Shown piece after piece: positions 1 to 10,301 of a stretch of 64,000 nucleotides of DNA (its first letter is position 1; each line of letters begins with the position of its first letter). The DNA comes from Brevipalpus yothersi (lineage: Eukaryota > Arthropoda > Arachnida > Trombidiformes > Tenuipalpidae): assembly GCA_003956705.1 (NCBI GenBank), contig QZCP01000081.1, positions 60,247 to 124,246 on the forward strand. The letters run 5' to 3'. Both the position numbers and the translations under genes were made by a program. The notes below the pieces were generated by a model. That model saw nothing but the letters and a program-made list of their open reading frames with translations, was not told where the DNA came from and ran no database searches.

Positions 1-60
1 CTTCAAGAGAGATAAAGAAAATCAGATGGAAAGAAGGGGCATAAATTATCATTTACTCAC

Positions 61-2604
61 TGCAAGCTCATCACGTGATAGTTCTTCAAGAGCGGTAAAT
101 TCCTTCAAACATTTTTCAGCATTAGTTTCACGTCTAAGAAAAGTAACGAGAAGAATTTCATGTTTGAAAAATGAGAATGATCAACTAGATTGTTAAAACT
201 CACACTCCAACTGGGAGGGGCAAAGAAAGTCCCCAAAAAGGATCATAACAAATCGAAGAGTTTCCACAAATTGAACAAGTGACAGTTGATGATAATAAAC
301 CAGCCATCATATCCACTAAAGAAGAGTTCTCTAAGGACTTATATTGATCCCAGGCTTCCGATGAAGATTTCGCTGAATGGAAAAGTTAACTGTTTAGAAT
401 CTAGCGATACTATTTGATACAGGTGAAAACTTACGAGATCTATACGTCCTAGGTGTAGAACTGGATCTTGCTGTATTTACTTCATCATGAAGAGCATTTA
501 TGAGATATTGGAAAAATTCTTGAGCGTCTTGTTGCCTGGGAAAAAAATAAAAATCATGATTCAATTCCCTATCGATAAAAAGACTGAAGAATTCAACTGT
601 ACATCTATCAAATGAATAGATAGTAGATGATTTCAGTTGACTCTTTTGTGAGAAGATGAAAAAATTTCATCCTTTTTTCTATCGCCCGTTTCGGCCCATT
701 TAAACTCACTCATATCCTCTGAATTTTGACTGTACACGAGTAAAAGAGTTTCGAAAGCTGGATGGATTCACCGTGTGGTTATTTGAATCGGCAATTTCCT
801 CGAAAAGGCGTTTGAGAGCTGTGAATGAATATCAAGGAATCAGAACGCAAAATAAAACTAATTTGCTTTCAACGAACCCATATTTAAGGTTCCACGATCA
901 GATTTTGTCAAATATTCTCGGAAAATTTCGGTTGAATATAATGATTGGAGGATGGAGTTCATGTAACAAGTATTTCCCAGATTACTCAGACCAGAGAGCT
1001 CAGGAGGGAGCTGCAGGAGAGGAAAAAAACGGAGAAGAGGAATGAAAAAAGACGATCAGGTAATAAATCAAGCCAATCAAGTTGTGGTAGCTTAATGGAA
1101 AGCACCAAAATGCAGTCAAAGATAGTGAACACAGGCGGAATGGAGGAAGAGCGAAGAAATACCATGAATGTCTAATGACCAATGCTAATGTGTCGCTTTG
1201 AATACGACATGATAAGAAGCATAAGCGTATCCTTGAAAGATATGGGTGTAAACAGCTAACTCGAGGATGTTCTCGTTTGATGATGGAACAAGGTTTTCCA
1301 AATGTTTTTGGCAGGAAAAACCGATATTTTTGCTCAATAGATATGAAAGAAGGAGACATTCAGAGAGCAAAATAGAAGATTTATCTATCATTCACCAATA
1401 AGAAGATCATTTCTCTCAGGGATAATGAATTGATAAACTTACACCAGGACTCGAAGGAAATAATCCTCTCAATAATTTCCTCTGCATCTGATTAAGTAGA
1501 GAGAAATTGAATTCGAAGAGTGGAGAATCATCTTACACACATTGTTAGAGTCGAACAGTTACAATTAAGCTTTAAAGCGTGATTGAGATACCGAAAAGGA
1601 GAAAAAACGAGTGAATACACAAGTGTGGAGGTCTCACCTCATTTTTATCATCAGTTAATGTGTACTTTTTGCGCCTTGAGAATGGTGACAAATAGGAAGA
1701 TGATGAAACAGACTGTAGGAAAGAAAAATTTCAATGATAATCAATCGGATTTTCGTAACTGTTTTACAATTTTGACGTAGAATAACCAACCTTCGAAGAT
1801 GAACTTGAGTTGAAGTCATCGTCATTATATTCCAAACTCGATCGACGATGATTGTAACGAGTAAGTTGAATAGAACTAGGTGTTGACGAAGAGCCTGAAA
1901 GTTTTTGAGATGATTAGTGAAATTCATTCATTCATTTAGTGAAAAGTGCTGAAATCCTGAGCAAATGAGCCCATTTTCCAAGAGCTCCTCAAATAACTCA
2001 AATTGGTGCAAATGATTCATGCACTTGACAGAATTTTTTAATGCTAAATGAATGTTACATGTATGTGCATTATATTCTAATTTAAGAGCATCAGCTGACT
2101 TGCTTGCGCTCAAAAAAAGCTGTGAAAGCATTGATCTCTTCTCATTTACTTATGCCAACTTTTAAAAGGTGTGAAAAAACGATCAACTTATGGTTGATTT
2201 TTGTTTAGAAATCATAGGAAAACTAGTTAAATTAATTTGTTCGTTGAACAACATTAAGTGAACTAGAAAGTTAAATGAGAATAGATCTAGAATAGATGTA
2301 GATGGCCTTGCTAAATGCCATAGATGTTTGCCAAGCTAAGTAAACTGATGCAATTAAATGTTTGAATGGGAAATATATCAGAAAAATAATCACCTGAGTT
2401 TAATGAGAGTAGGCAAGATGGACGATGAGATGAAGAGTAGCTCGATGGAAGAGTTGATGAAGAAAATGATGAGATGGGTCGATAGCTTGATGTTGAATAC
2501 GTTGAATTCCGATCGTAAGTACTTCGATAAGAGGTTGATGTTTTAGATGGCAAAGGGGATCGATAGATACTGCTTCGGTAGGATAGACTGGTTGATACAG
2601 GCAT
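61..2604 (-). CDS. USP2: USP2/USP21-like ubiquitin carboxyl-terminal hydrolase, 3' end outside the window
   Basis: Cysteine protease that removes ubiquitin from proteins. Exons (all minus): 2394-2604, 1791-1894, 1443-1487, 878-1010, 710-818, 435-535, 204-372, 61-133; all junction phases agree. The first ~120 residues are a Ser/Tyr/Arg-rich, probably disordered region. The Cys box LSNLGNTCYMNSILQ lies in exon 878-1010 (catalytic Cys about residue 135). QQDAQEFFQYLINALHDEVN is in exon 435-535, and the first half of the zinc ribbon (TCSICGN) followed by YDPFWGLSLP in exon 204-372. These match USP2/USP21 better than USP8. The His box and second CxxC lie beyond base 1; the first bases of the window look like the next splice acceptor. 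I start at the ATG at 2604, the first in-frame ATG of the Ser/Tyr-rich exon; upstream exons are possible. Family call is firm, subfamily probable. The 878 donor is GTTCGT, a weak site. Confidence 0.88.
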
Positions 2605-4611
2605 GTCGATCAAGGATGTTTGTTCTCAAGTTTTTTTTTCTCTTAAAAGATAGATTGCTAGTAAATTCCAAGGGAGATGATGATGAGAATCAATGAAGGG
2701 CGTATCTCTGATTCATCTCAGAACAACAAATTGTAAATCAAATTGAATTGAAAAATTTATATATATGTGTGTGTGTATTGCCAATGTGATCAATCAACAA
2801 TAACAAAATAAACAGAGAGTAGTTATGAATATAACGAGTTGAGAGTTTTTTTTGTTCTACTCAACAGCAAACAGTTGAACTGATACGATCCAAATCGAAC
2901 TCAAGGACACAAGTGATGATGATCTAGTGAGAAGAAGAGAGATAGAGAATTGTTTCACGTCATGTTTTAACAAACTATTTGACACAATCTTTGAAGTTGA
3001 GAGACGAAAAAAAATTTGAGCTTTTTTTCTACAATGGCAATTACGATTTCAACTGATCACATCAATGTAACAAGATTTTTTACAAAGAATTCTTTAGTAA
3101 ATGATCACAGCACGCTGATATGTGTCTATGTGGTCAGAGATGAAGATTGTGGGAAACGAATCAATCACCAAAGTGTGAATGTAATAATATACTTGTTTTT
3201 CGTAGATAGAAAATCGAAGCTACTCAAAAATCACCTACACATTTGCTCACCGAATCGAAGTTATCATTCATACACAAATGATGGCTGAACCACAAACTGA
3301 TATTTTTTTCCACTAGTTTTTCTGTTCTAGATATGGAGCAAAACAACAGCAAGGATTATGCGACATATACATACACACACAACGTATGGCTCGATGCCAA
3401 AGAAGGACATTTTAGAGCGTAGGTTGGCCAAGATAGTGGAGGATCGAATCCAAAAATACATGTAAAAGCGAATGGCATGGAGTGGGAAGAGGATGCTGAC
3501 AAGCTTTTGAACGCGAGGCTATGAGAGTGGAATATAATATCTCAAGGCGATTGATTGTTTTCTCCCTGTTTTTTCTTCTCTTTCCTCTCTCTACATCGAA
3601 AATACCAATATTTGATATGATTCAAGCTGTTACCATCATTCTCTGAGATAATAATAATAAAATGAAAATTTTGCCTACCTTATTCAAAAATTGGGTATCT
3701 CTCTCTCTTTTTTTTCACCAACTTCTCCACAGGATATCGCACGAAGATGGAGATGGAGAGAAGCTTCTCTCAGCTCAAACTATCTTTCGATTATCAGTTT
3801 CACTTGAACAAACATTCCCATTGTCCTCAGGACACTTGAAGAAAAAATTTCGGTTCGTCAATCACCACCACCACAACTAACGAAAGTGGCTGTGTGACTC
3901 ACAACAGAAGCAATTAAATAAAAACTTGTTCTTCTCTCTCACCACGACGATGATGTTGATAATGTTGATGTTGATAGTGTGTCGATGATAGAAGAAGAGG
4001 CGCGCGAAAAAAAAGAATGGTAACTTCACTGAAACTCACTTTCGAAGGATGATGATGATGATTATGATGGTAACAGTCAAGTGTACATCATCATTGAGCA
4101 AATCACAAATCACAATCAATTCTTCATTCACTCACACACACAACCCCAAGCTCCTTTCTTACTGCAATCCACGCACAAACATACACACAATTCGATCGTA
4201 AAAAATGAATAACTAATTAACCACACTAATTTCACAATCAGTAGTAGATCACCAAATCGAAATGATCAGTCGAACATGTATCGTGTGTGTGCGGCTATGT
4301 GTTTACGTTTTGACAGTCTTTCAAGTCTCGAGTTAAAATTCGTGAAAAGAGAGAAAAAAGAGAGACTTTTAAAGTAGAGGTCTCTGTGATCAGCTTTTGA
4401 TGAGCGCGCGGTCTCAGTTTAGTTGCACTTATGAGTACAAACACACACAAGCAGCATGGACAACAAAAGTTCGAAAAATATTCTTTTTTTGATCATGATT
4501 TTGGATTAATTGATTGTTCACGTTGATTGTTTAGGTGTGATAATATTTTTGCATGTGATATACATTGGATTTCTGTGTGTGTGTGTTTGTGCCCGGGTTG
4601 TAATTGTTGCG
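2605..4611. other. Intergenic region between divergent USP2-like gene and DDB2
   Basis: This stretch holds the upstream regions of two divergent genes. I see no convincing coding exon. It has short simple repeats such as (TG)n near 2765-2776, (CA)n near 4131-4141 and 4440-4448, and GATGAT runs near 3945-4080. It probably contains 5'UTR exons and promoters of both genes, which I cannot place. Confidence 0.6.
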
Positions 4612-6669
4612 ATGCCGTCGAAAAAAGAGAAGGTGAGCCGTAAAGGTAGACGAAGGTACGATGAGACGGAATGTGGTGATACTGATGATATTGTGCCAAA
4701 AAAGTCTGCATCACACAAGTCGAGGTCTGATGGTAGTGTGAAAGTGGAAAAGTTTTCGCCGGTTAAAAAATCGAAAGAAATTAAAGAGGATGCTACTGGT
4801 GTATTGTTTAAGGATTCGTTCAAGAGTGTTCTTACCATACGCTCCAATCAAACACCGTATTCGTATCGTAATTCACTTTTTCGTGCTGTTAATAACTTGG
4901 GTTCAACGAGACCAATATTCACTTGTGGCCCTATGATACATGATCGTATTACTTCAACGCAAAAGTTTGAAGCTGTTAGCTCATCGATTGTTAAAAATTT
5001 GACTTTCTTCAATGCTTTCAAGCCTTTCCCTAATCGGATCACCTGCATTAGATGGGTCCCAAGAAAACCCGCCGCTCTACTGATAGGCGGCAAAGGAGGC
5101 GAATTGAGCTATATTCCTGATATTGATCAACAAGCTTTTCTTGATGATCAGATCGATGAAAACTGTGTGGTTCTTTCAACTGGCATGGGACCAGGTGGAG
5201 AGATTCGAGAACTTTGTGTTAATGAGCTTGATAACAAGCATATGTACTCTTTGAACGTCTCAGGAGAGCTTCTCAAATTTGATATCGAAAGAGGAGAGTC
5301 TACAGTTTTGCAGCCTTTAAACTATCTTGGACGGTGGTTTGGTGGCATTTATGTGCACCACAATAAGAAACTGATCTTCATGGCTGATGATATCGGGGAA
5401 ATTCATGTGATGCCAGATCCCTCAAGAGGCCAAGCTGTGAGTATAATCTAACATTTTCGAACGTTTTCTGAGACCAATTGATTTCTTTTCTAGGGAAATA
5501 GGGAAATCTTGAAGTGTCATGCTAAAGGGAAAATCAGTCACATCGAATTTCATCCTGGAAATGAGAATCTTATGACTACATGTGGCTCTGCGGATCATTG
5601 TGTAAAAGTGTGGGATATAAGAATGCTCAAAGAGTTCGAACAGTTGCATGAACTTCCCCATGTGAAGGCTGTTAATTCTTGCTATTTCAATCATGATGGT
5701 AGTATGGCCTTAACGACTGACCAAGGAAAGGAAATGAGAGTTTATTCTACAGTAAATTGGAAACTTATTAACACTCTTTTCCATCCTCATCGACAATTTC
5801 AACATCTGACTCCTATCAGAGCTGAATGGCATCCTCTGGCTGATGTTATAGTTGTTGGTCGATATCCAGATGAAAATTTTCTTAAAAATGACCGAAGAAC
5901 GATTGATTTCTTCGATTATCGCACTGGAGAAGCTTTCCATCGTTTGGCAAGCAAAAACGATAAAATTTGTCTCCTCAATCGCTTCAATGATGCTGGCGAT
6001 GTTCTTGCATCGATGCAACAATCTAGTGTCTTAATTTACAGAAAAGCCGGTCATACTTTCTCTTCGAAAGTAAAGAAAGAGCGTAAGATGTCTGATGATG
6101 ATGATCGCGGTGGAGGAAATGATGATGATCTTAAAAAAAGTAAAAAGCCGCAATTTGTCAATAGAAGAGCGAGAGGAGGAAAGAAAAAGCCTCCAACCAA
6201 AAAGGAGTTGGATTTAGAGGAAGATGATCTGATCGCCAAAGAGAAACTGGCTGCCAAAGCGATGATGGCCAGTCGATGCAGCCGTATGAAGGCCTCTTTG
6301 AAAGCTCAACGTCAACCAAAGAAAGAAACCATTCCAAAAGAATCCGAAGATAGCGAAGAAGATCAAAAACCAGCCAAAAGCTCAAAATCATCTTCGACTA
6401 AACGCAGACCAAAGAAAGAGTCTACTTCCGAATGGTCTGAAGAGAGTGAAGAAGAACGCAAACCAGCTCGAGGCACAAAAACTTCAGCCAAACGAAAACA
6501 GAAGAAAGAGTCTACTCCTGAAGAATCTGAAGAAAGTGAAGAAGAACGAAAACCAACTAAGAAAACGAAAGCTTCAGCTAAACGTAGACAGAAGAAAGAG
6601 TCTACTCCTGAAGAAAGTGAAGAAGACCGCAAACCTGCCAAATCGAAGAAGAAGAGGCCGCGTACCTAA
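4612..6669 (+). CDS. DDB2: DNA damage-binding protein 2 (DDB2/XPE-like WD40) with long charged C-terminal tail
   Basis: UV-lesion recognition subunit of the CUL4-DDB1 ubiquitin ligase, acting in nuclear nucleotide-excision repair. Exons 4612-5436 and 5494-6669 (57-nt GT-AG intron, phase 0) give 666 aa; human DDB2 is 427. The first ~70 residues are basic. WD40 repeats then run to about residue 460. The DDB1-contact WDxR motif is W315-D-I-R318. The DNA-intercalating Phe-Gln-His hairpin is conserved at residues 377-379 in the context HRQFQHLTPIRAEWHP, followed by VVGRYP; these are DDB2 hallmarks. The last ~200 residues are lineage-specific, Lys/Glu/Ser-rich and repetitive (see separate entry). 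I start at 4612 because the longer frame from 4510 adds an unrelated hydrophobic lead. A poly(A) signal AATAAA is at 6774-6779. Confidence 0.93.
6310..6666 (+). repeat. Tandem coding repeat in the DDB2 tail (about 4 units, roughly 90 nt each)
   Basis: Within the DDB2 reading frame about four imperfect units of around 30 codons follow each other. Each has a basic part (KR.QKKEST) and an acidic part (PEESEESEEERKP). The last two units are very similar in protein sequence, indicating recent expansion. Such Lys/Glu/Ser repeats are usually disordered; the S-E/E-S runs resemble casein kinase 2 sites, which is inference. Confidence 0.8.
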
Positions 6670-6921
6670 TTCTCAAAACGATCTCTCAAGAATCTCACTT
6701 TTTTACTTCCATAATTTTTTTCAAGCACCAAGTTTTTCCCATTCATATTTGGAACATGCTCATTCTCATTTTTAATAAAACTGATTTTTTATTCCACAAC
6801 CTAACAAACAATTATATAAATGAATATAAAATTCTCCAATAGATGCTAGAGTGACTTTTATGAACGGGATCAGTGAAATTTTAGATTAGGTTATAGCAGT
6901 TCGTCCACTGCGGTATCAAAG

Positions 6922-9207
6922 TCAGCTGGATTTAAACTGAGTCAAATTGGAGATAAAGCTGCAACCGTTGATGATGTTTGTTGTGAGTATGATTATATCT
7001 TTCTTCATCTGTAAACTCAGATGTCTCAAAGCAGATATTTCAGCATAGCTAGCACCAGCTGTGAAAAATATCACAATACATTTCGTTTTCGGGATAATAC
7101 CAGAGCTCTCTCGATAAAATGTGTATTTTGATAATTCATTCAGCTGTTCAATGATAGTATTATGCAGATTGTTCGTTACTATCTCTGTGATTCTATAGAT
7201 GATGGGAATATAAGTATCTCCAAACACTGATCCAGCATCCTTATGAACAAATAGCTTTGAGGTCGAACTTGATGCTGAGCTATCATTTTCGATAGGACTT
7301 AAACTTAAACGCCTTACCATATTGCGAAAATGTATTCGTTTTGGTAACGCAGAAAGAACGCGAGTCTGTGAAATGACTCCAGTAACACTGCTAGTAGGAC
7401 TAGCAAGAAAGTTGGCTGGACTCGGTTGTCTGACCAGTAAATTTAGTTTCGAAAGGTTGTGGAAGGCAACCAGATACTGATGACCAAAACTTTGCAGAAA
7501 AAGTCTGACAAGATTGGTATAATCTCGAGAAGGAAGACCGTCATTGCAGCATGAAAGAAGTACTAGTGTTCGAAGACAATGGATCGGGTCTAATTGACGT
7601 TCAATCATGCTTTCGATAGAGCTCACAGAGTCTCTATAGTCTTTACCACAAAAGATGCTTCTCTCTAGAACCAGCTGGGATGCAAATTCGAGCTCTTTCT
7701 TTTTGTCCATGATTATCTCACATAGAGAAATATCTGAAAGTTTTTGAGAAAATGTGTAAAAATAAAGTTTTCAAATTTGATGAACTTACGTAATCGCAAA
7801 GAAGTTTGAAGCGCTTTTCTATTCCGCAATTCTGTCTGTACGAATTCTCTCATTTGTGAAATACTCATGTCCTTACTCTTCAATGGATTATCAGACATTT
7901 CACTTGCTATTTTTTTCAAATTACTAGATGCTAGTGATAGATGACTATCTCGTATGAGTTTAAAAATAGGATCAACACTTTGAGCATTATATTTTCGAAC
8001 TTGAATTTTCTGTGCCAAGGAATCGGGAATATCAATTCTGGCTGAAAATGAATAATGTAGATTTAGCACAAAAAAGACTAGATAAATACACAAAAACTTA
8101 CAACATCGAATGCCAAAAGATTCATCCAAGAGGCCTTGATAGTTGAGAGAAGACAGAAGGAGAGAGTGGTAGTCTAGGTCACGATCTATGACGATCAAAT
8201 GCTCATAACTCGAACTAGAGTCAATAGTCTCCTTGTAGAGTGTTTCATTGATTTTCAAAGCCATTGAGGATAGCTTTCCAATTCCAGTGACTCTTGAGGC
8301 GGTGCCAAAAATCAACCCTATTTGCTCCAATGCTTTGGCTATGTTGGAGACCGGTGAAAAGTTTTTCCTCTAGATGATTGCATCACCGAGGGTGAGTAAG
8401 GGATGAACAATCAACAGGAAGAACTCTTCAACTCACCAGAAAAAATTCGGCATAAATGCTATCTTGTTCCAAGGAGAAAAGATCTGAGTCAAGGGGAATG
8501 AAGCTCAATGGAAAATCGATACATTGAATATCTCCGAGTATTCCTTGCTCTTCGAATATGAGCTTGCAGATTCTAGTCTTGAATAAAACGATGAAGAGAT
8601 CAGGATTCTAGATGAAAGTGCATAAGAATCTGAATTAACTTACTGTTCTAGGAACCGAGAATACCCAGAACTGTGTTTCAGGTCTCACACTTCGCTCTGC
8701 ATTGATCTTATTGGCAACCATGTTTGCGATTGAGGCATGATTGTTGACCAAAAAAATTCTCCTACGAATTGATTGTGAAAGAAAATGAGACCAAAATATT
8801 CTCTCTAATGTTCAACTAACTTTTGAACGGCTCCTTCACAATCTCCATCCAATAATCGATACACTTTTTGCACTCCACATTCCTGTAAGAAGCGGCAAGA
8901 GTTAAGACATATGGAATGAGACTTGTTGAATGAAGGAATAAAATTTTCTCACTTTGAGCTTGGAAAAACTGACAAGCAGATCCAGCGGCTGTATAAGCTC
9001 AGGTGAAATGATGACATCTTTTTCTCCTTCAACCTAGAAAAGGAAGAGTAAATATCATCCACAAAAAATCGCCCATCAATCGAGTGAAGAAGAAGAAGAA
9101 GAAGAGGAAGAAAATACTTTTTTCAATGAATTCAAGAGTAATGACTGTGAAAACGACTTGAAAAGCCATGGAGCGGATCCCGTTTTATAGTCCAATGATT
9201 CAAACAT
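6922..9207 (-). CDS. VPS33B: VPS33B, Sec1/Munc18 family vesicle-tethering protein
   Basis: SM-family protein that works with VIPAS39 in endosome/lysosome-related trafficking. Eight exons, all minus: 9118-9207, 8953-9033, 8821-8882, 8644-8761, 8437-8607, 8102-8369, 7790-8041, 6922-7733. Phases agree and the product is 617 aa, the length of human VPS33B. VPS33B-specific matches include the region with GLLDESFGIRC, MSISQMREFVQTELRN, the IESMIERQLDPIHCLRTL stretch, and near the C-terminus IVIFFTAGASYAEISALRHL. These fit VPS33B rather than VPS33A. The start is the first ATG of a weakly conserved first exon, so it is less certain than the rest. A poly(A) signal on this strand is at 6788-6793, next to the DDB2 signal, so the two convergent transcripts probably overlap at their 3' ends. 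Confidence 0.92.
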
Positions 9208-9665
9208 TTTCCACTCTCTATCACTTTCAAGCCATCGATATATCAAAGATGCCCAAAGATGCTATACTTTCACTTCCACTCGTGCACAAACATTCCCATA
9301 AATGACACTTAATTCGATGATCTAATCGAAATGATCAAAAAAAATTAAATTACCGAACATATGATCAAGCTCATTTGTTGAACTAACGAAACAGGCAAGC
9401 AAACTATGTACACAAGATGGCGTTAAAAACAGTCCAGGAGGCGCCTAAATCGAAAAAGCGGCTGATTGAACAACTTCCGTTTCCGTATGTTGTGTGAAAA
9501 GTTGACCAAAACATAACAATTTCGGTGAGTTAAATTAATTAATTTTATTGATTGTTAAGTTTAAATTTGAAGTTTGTTAGTAATCTTGTGTATTTCTGTA
9601 CTCTACAGCTTGACGACTGTACCTACTTTTGGTTTGGTTGGTTGTTTTGGTGTTCTTAAATTAAC
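9208..9665. promoter_or_regulatory. Shared divergent promoter region of VPS33B and RPL31, with an RPL31 5'UTR intron
   Basis: About 460 nt separate the two divergent start codons. A consensus donor (GGTGAGT at 9524) and an acceptor (CTCTACAG ending at 9608) sit upstream of the RPL31 ATG and suggest an 84-nt 5'UTR intron (9525-9608). A pyrimidine-rich stretch near 9472-9484 could be the transcription start region expected for a ribosomal protein gene; that is inference. Confidence 0.55.
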
Positions 9666-10037
9666 ATGGCAAAGAAAGGTAAAGGAGAAAAGAGCAAATC
9701 AGCTCTCACAGAGGTGATCCAAAGGGAATACACCATCAATGTTCACAAGAGGATCCATGGTAAAGGATTCAAGAAACGTGCTCCCAGAGCGGTGAAGGAG
9801 ATCAAAAAGTTTGCCTTCAAACAAATGGGTACCCAAGATGTGAGAATAGACACCAAGCTCAATAAATACATCTGGTCTAAAGGTATCCGTAATGTGCCGT
9901 ATAGAGTTAGAGTAAGATTGTCTAGAAAGCGTAATGAAGATGAAGACAGTCCACATAAATTGTATACACTGGTAACTTATGTCAATGTTCCCACTTTCAA
10001 AGGTCTCCAGACTGAGAATGTTGAAGAAAACGAATAA
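9666..10037 (+). CDS. RPL31: 60S ribosomal protein L31 (eL31)
   Basis: Structural protein of the cytosolic large ribosomal subunit near the exit tunnel. A single uninterrupted 123-codon frame reads through the whole family, including REYTINVHKRIHGKGFKKRA and the KGIRNVPYRVRVRLSRKRNE region. Length is that of other animal L31 proteins. The start is fixed by the conserved N-terminus (MAKKGKGEKSKSALTEV). The stop codon TAA at 10035-10037 lies inside an AATAAA hexamer (10033-10038) followed by a T/GT-rich stretch, so the 3'UTR may be extremely short. The gene is convergent with MYO7A. Confidence 0.97.
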   Translation: MAKKGKGEKSKSALTEVIQREYTINVHKRIHGKGFKKRAPRAVKEIKKFAFKQMGTQDVRIDTKLNKYIWSKGIRNVPYRVRVRLSRKRNEDEDSPHKLYTLVTYVNVPTFKGLQTENVEENE

Positions 10038-10301
10038 ACTGTGTTTCAGATTTTTTTGATAAACCTCAATTTCAGACAATCAACTAGATCGGGTATCGTG
10101 AAAAAATTGTTAATATTTTTATTAATGTGATTTCAAATGAAATAATTCAACTACTGGAATGGTACAGTCGACTTCTATGTGGACGGAATGGGATGTATAA
10201 AGATGTGATCCCAGAAGACCTATATGACTAAAGTTGAGAAAGAAGTTGAGGAACTTCTCTTGCGAGAGAGTAACTCAAATTTTGACATACAAAATACATT
10301 T

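Noticed and set aside
3394..3520. Short plus-strand frame MPKKDILERRLAKIVEDRI and a following frame-shifted piece (MEWEEDADKLLNARL)
   Set aside because: Protein-like composition but only 23 and about 18 codons in two different frames, with no splice sites to join them. Could be an old exon relic; not enough to annotate.
4510..4611. N-terminal extension of DDB2 with a hydrophobic leader
   Set aside because: It is encoded partly by a GT repeat, looks like 5'UTR and would add a signal-like segment to a nuclear protein.
6922..9207. VPS33A instead of VPS33B
   Set aside because: A C-terminal TTxxING-like text resembles VPS33A, but the middle and N-terminal regions and the exact 617-aa length match VPS33B much better.
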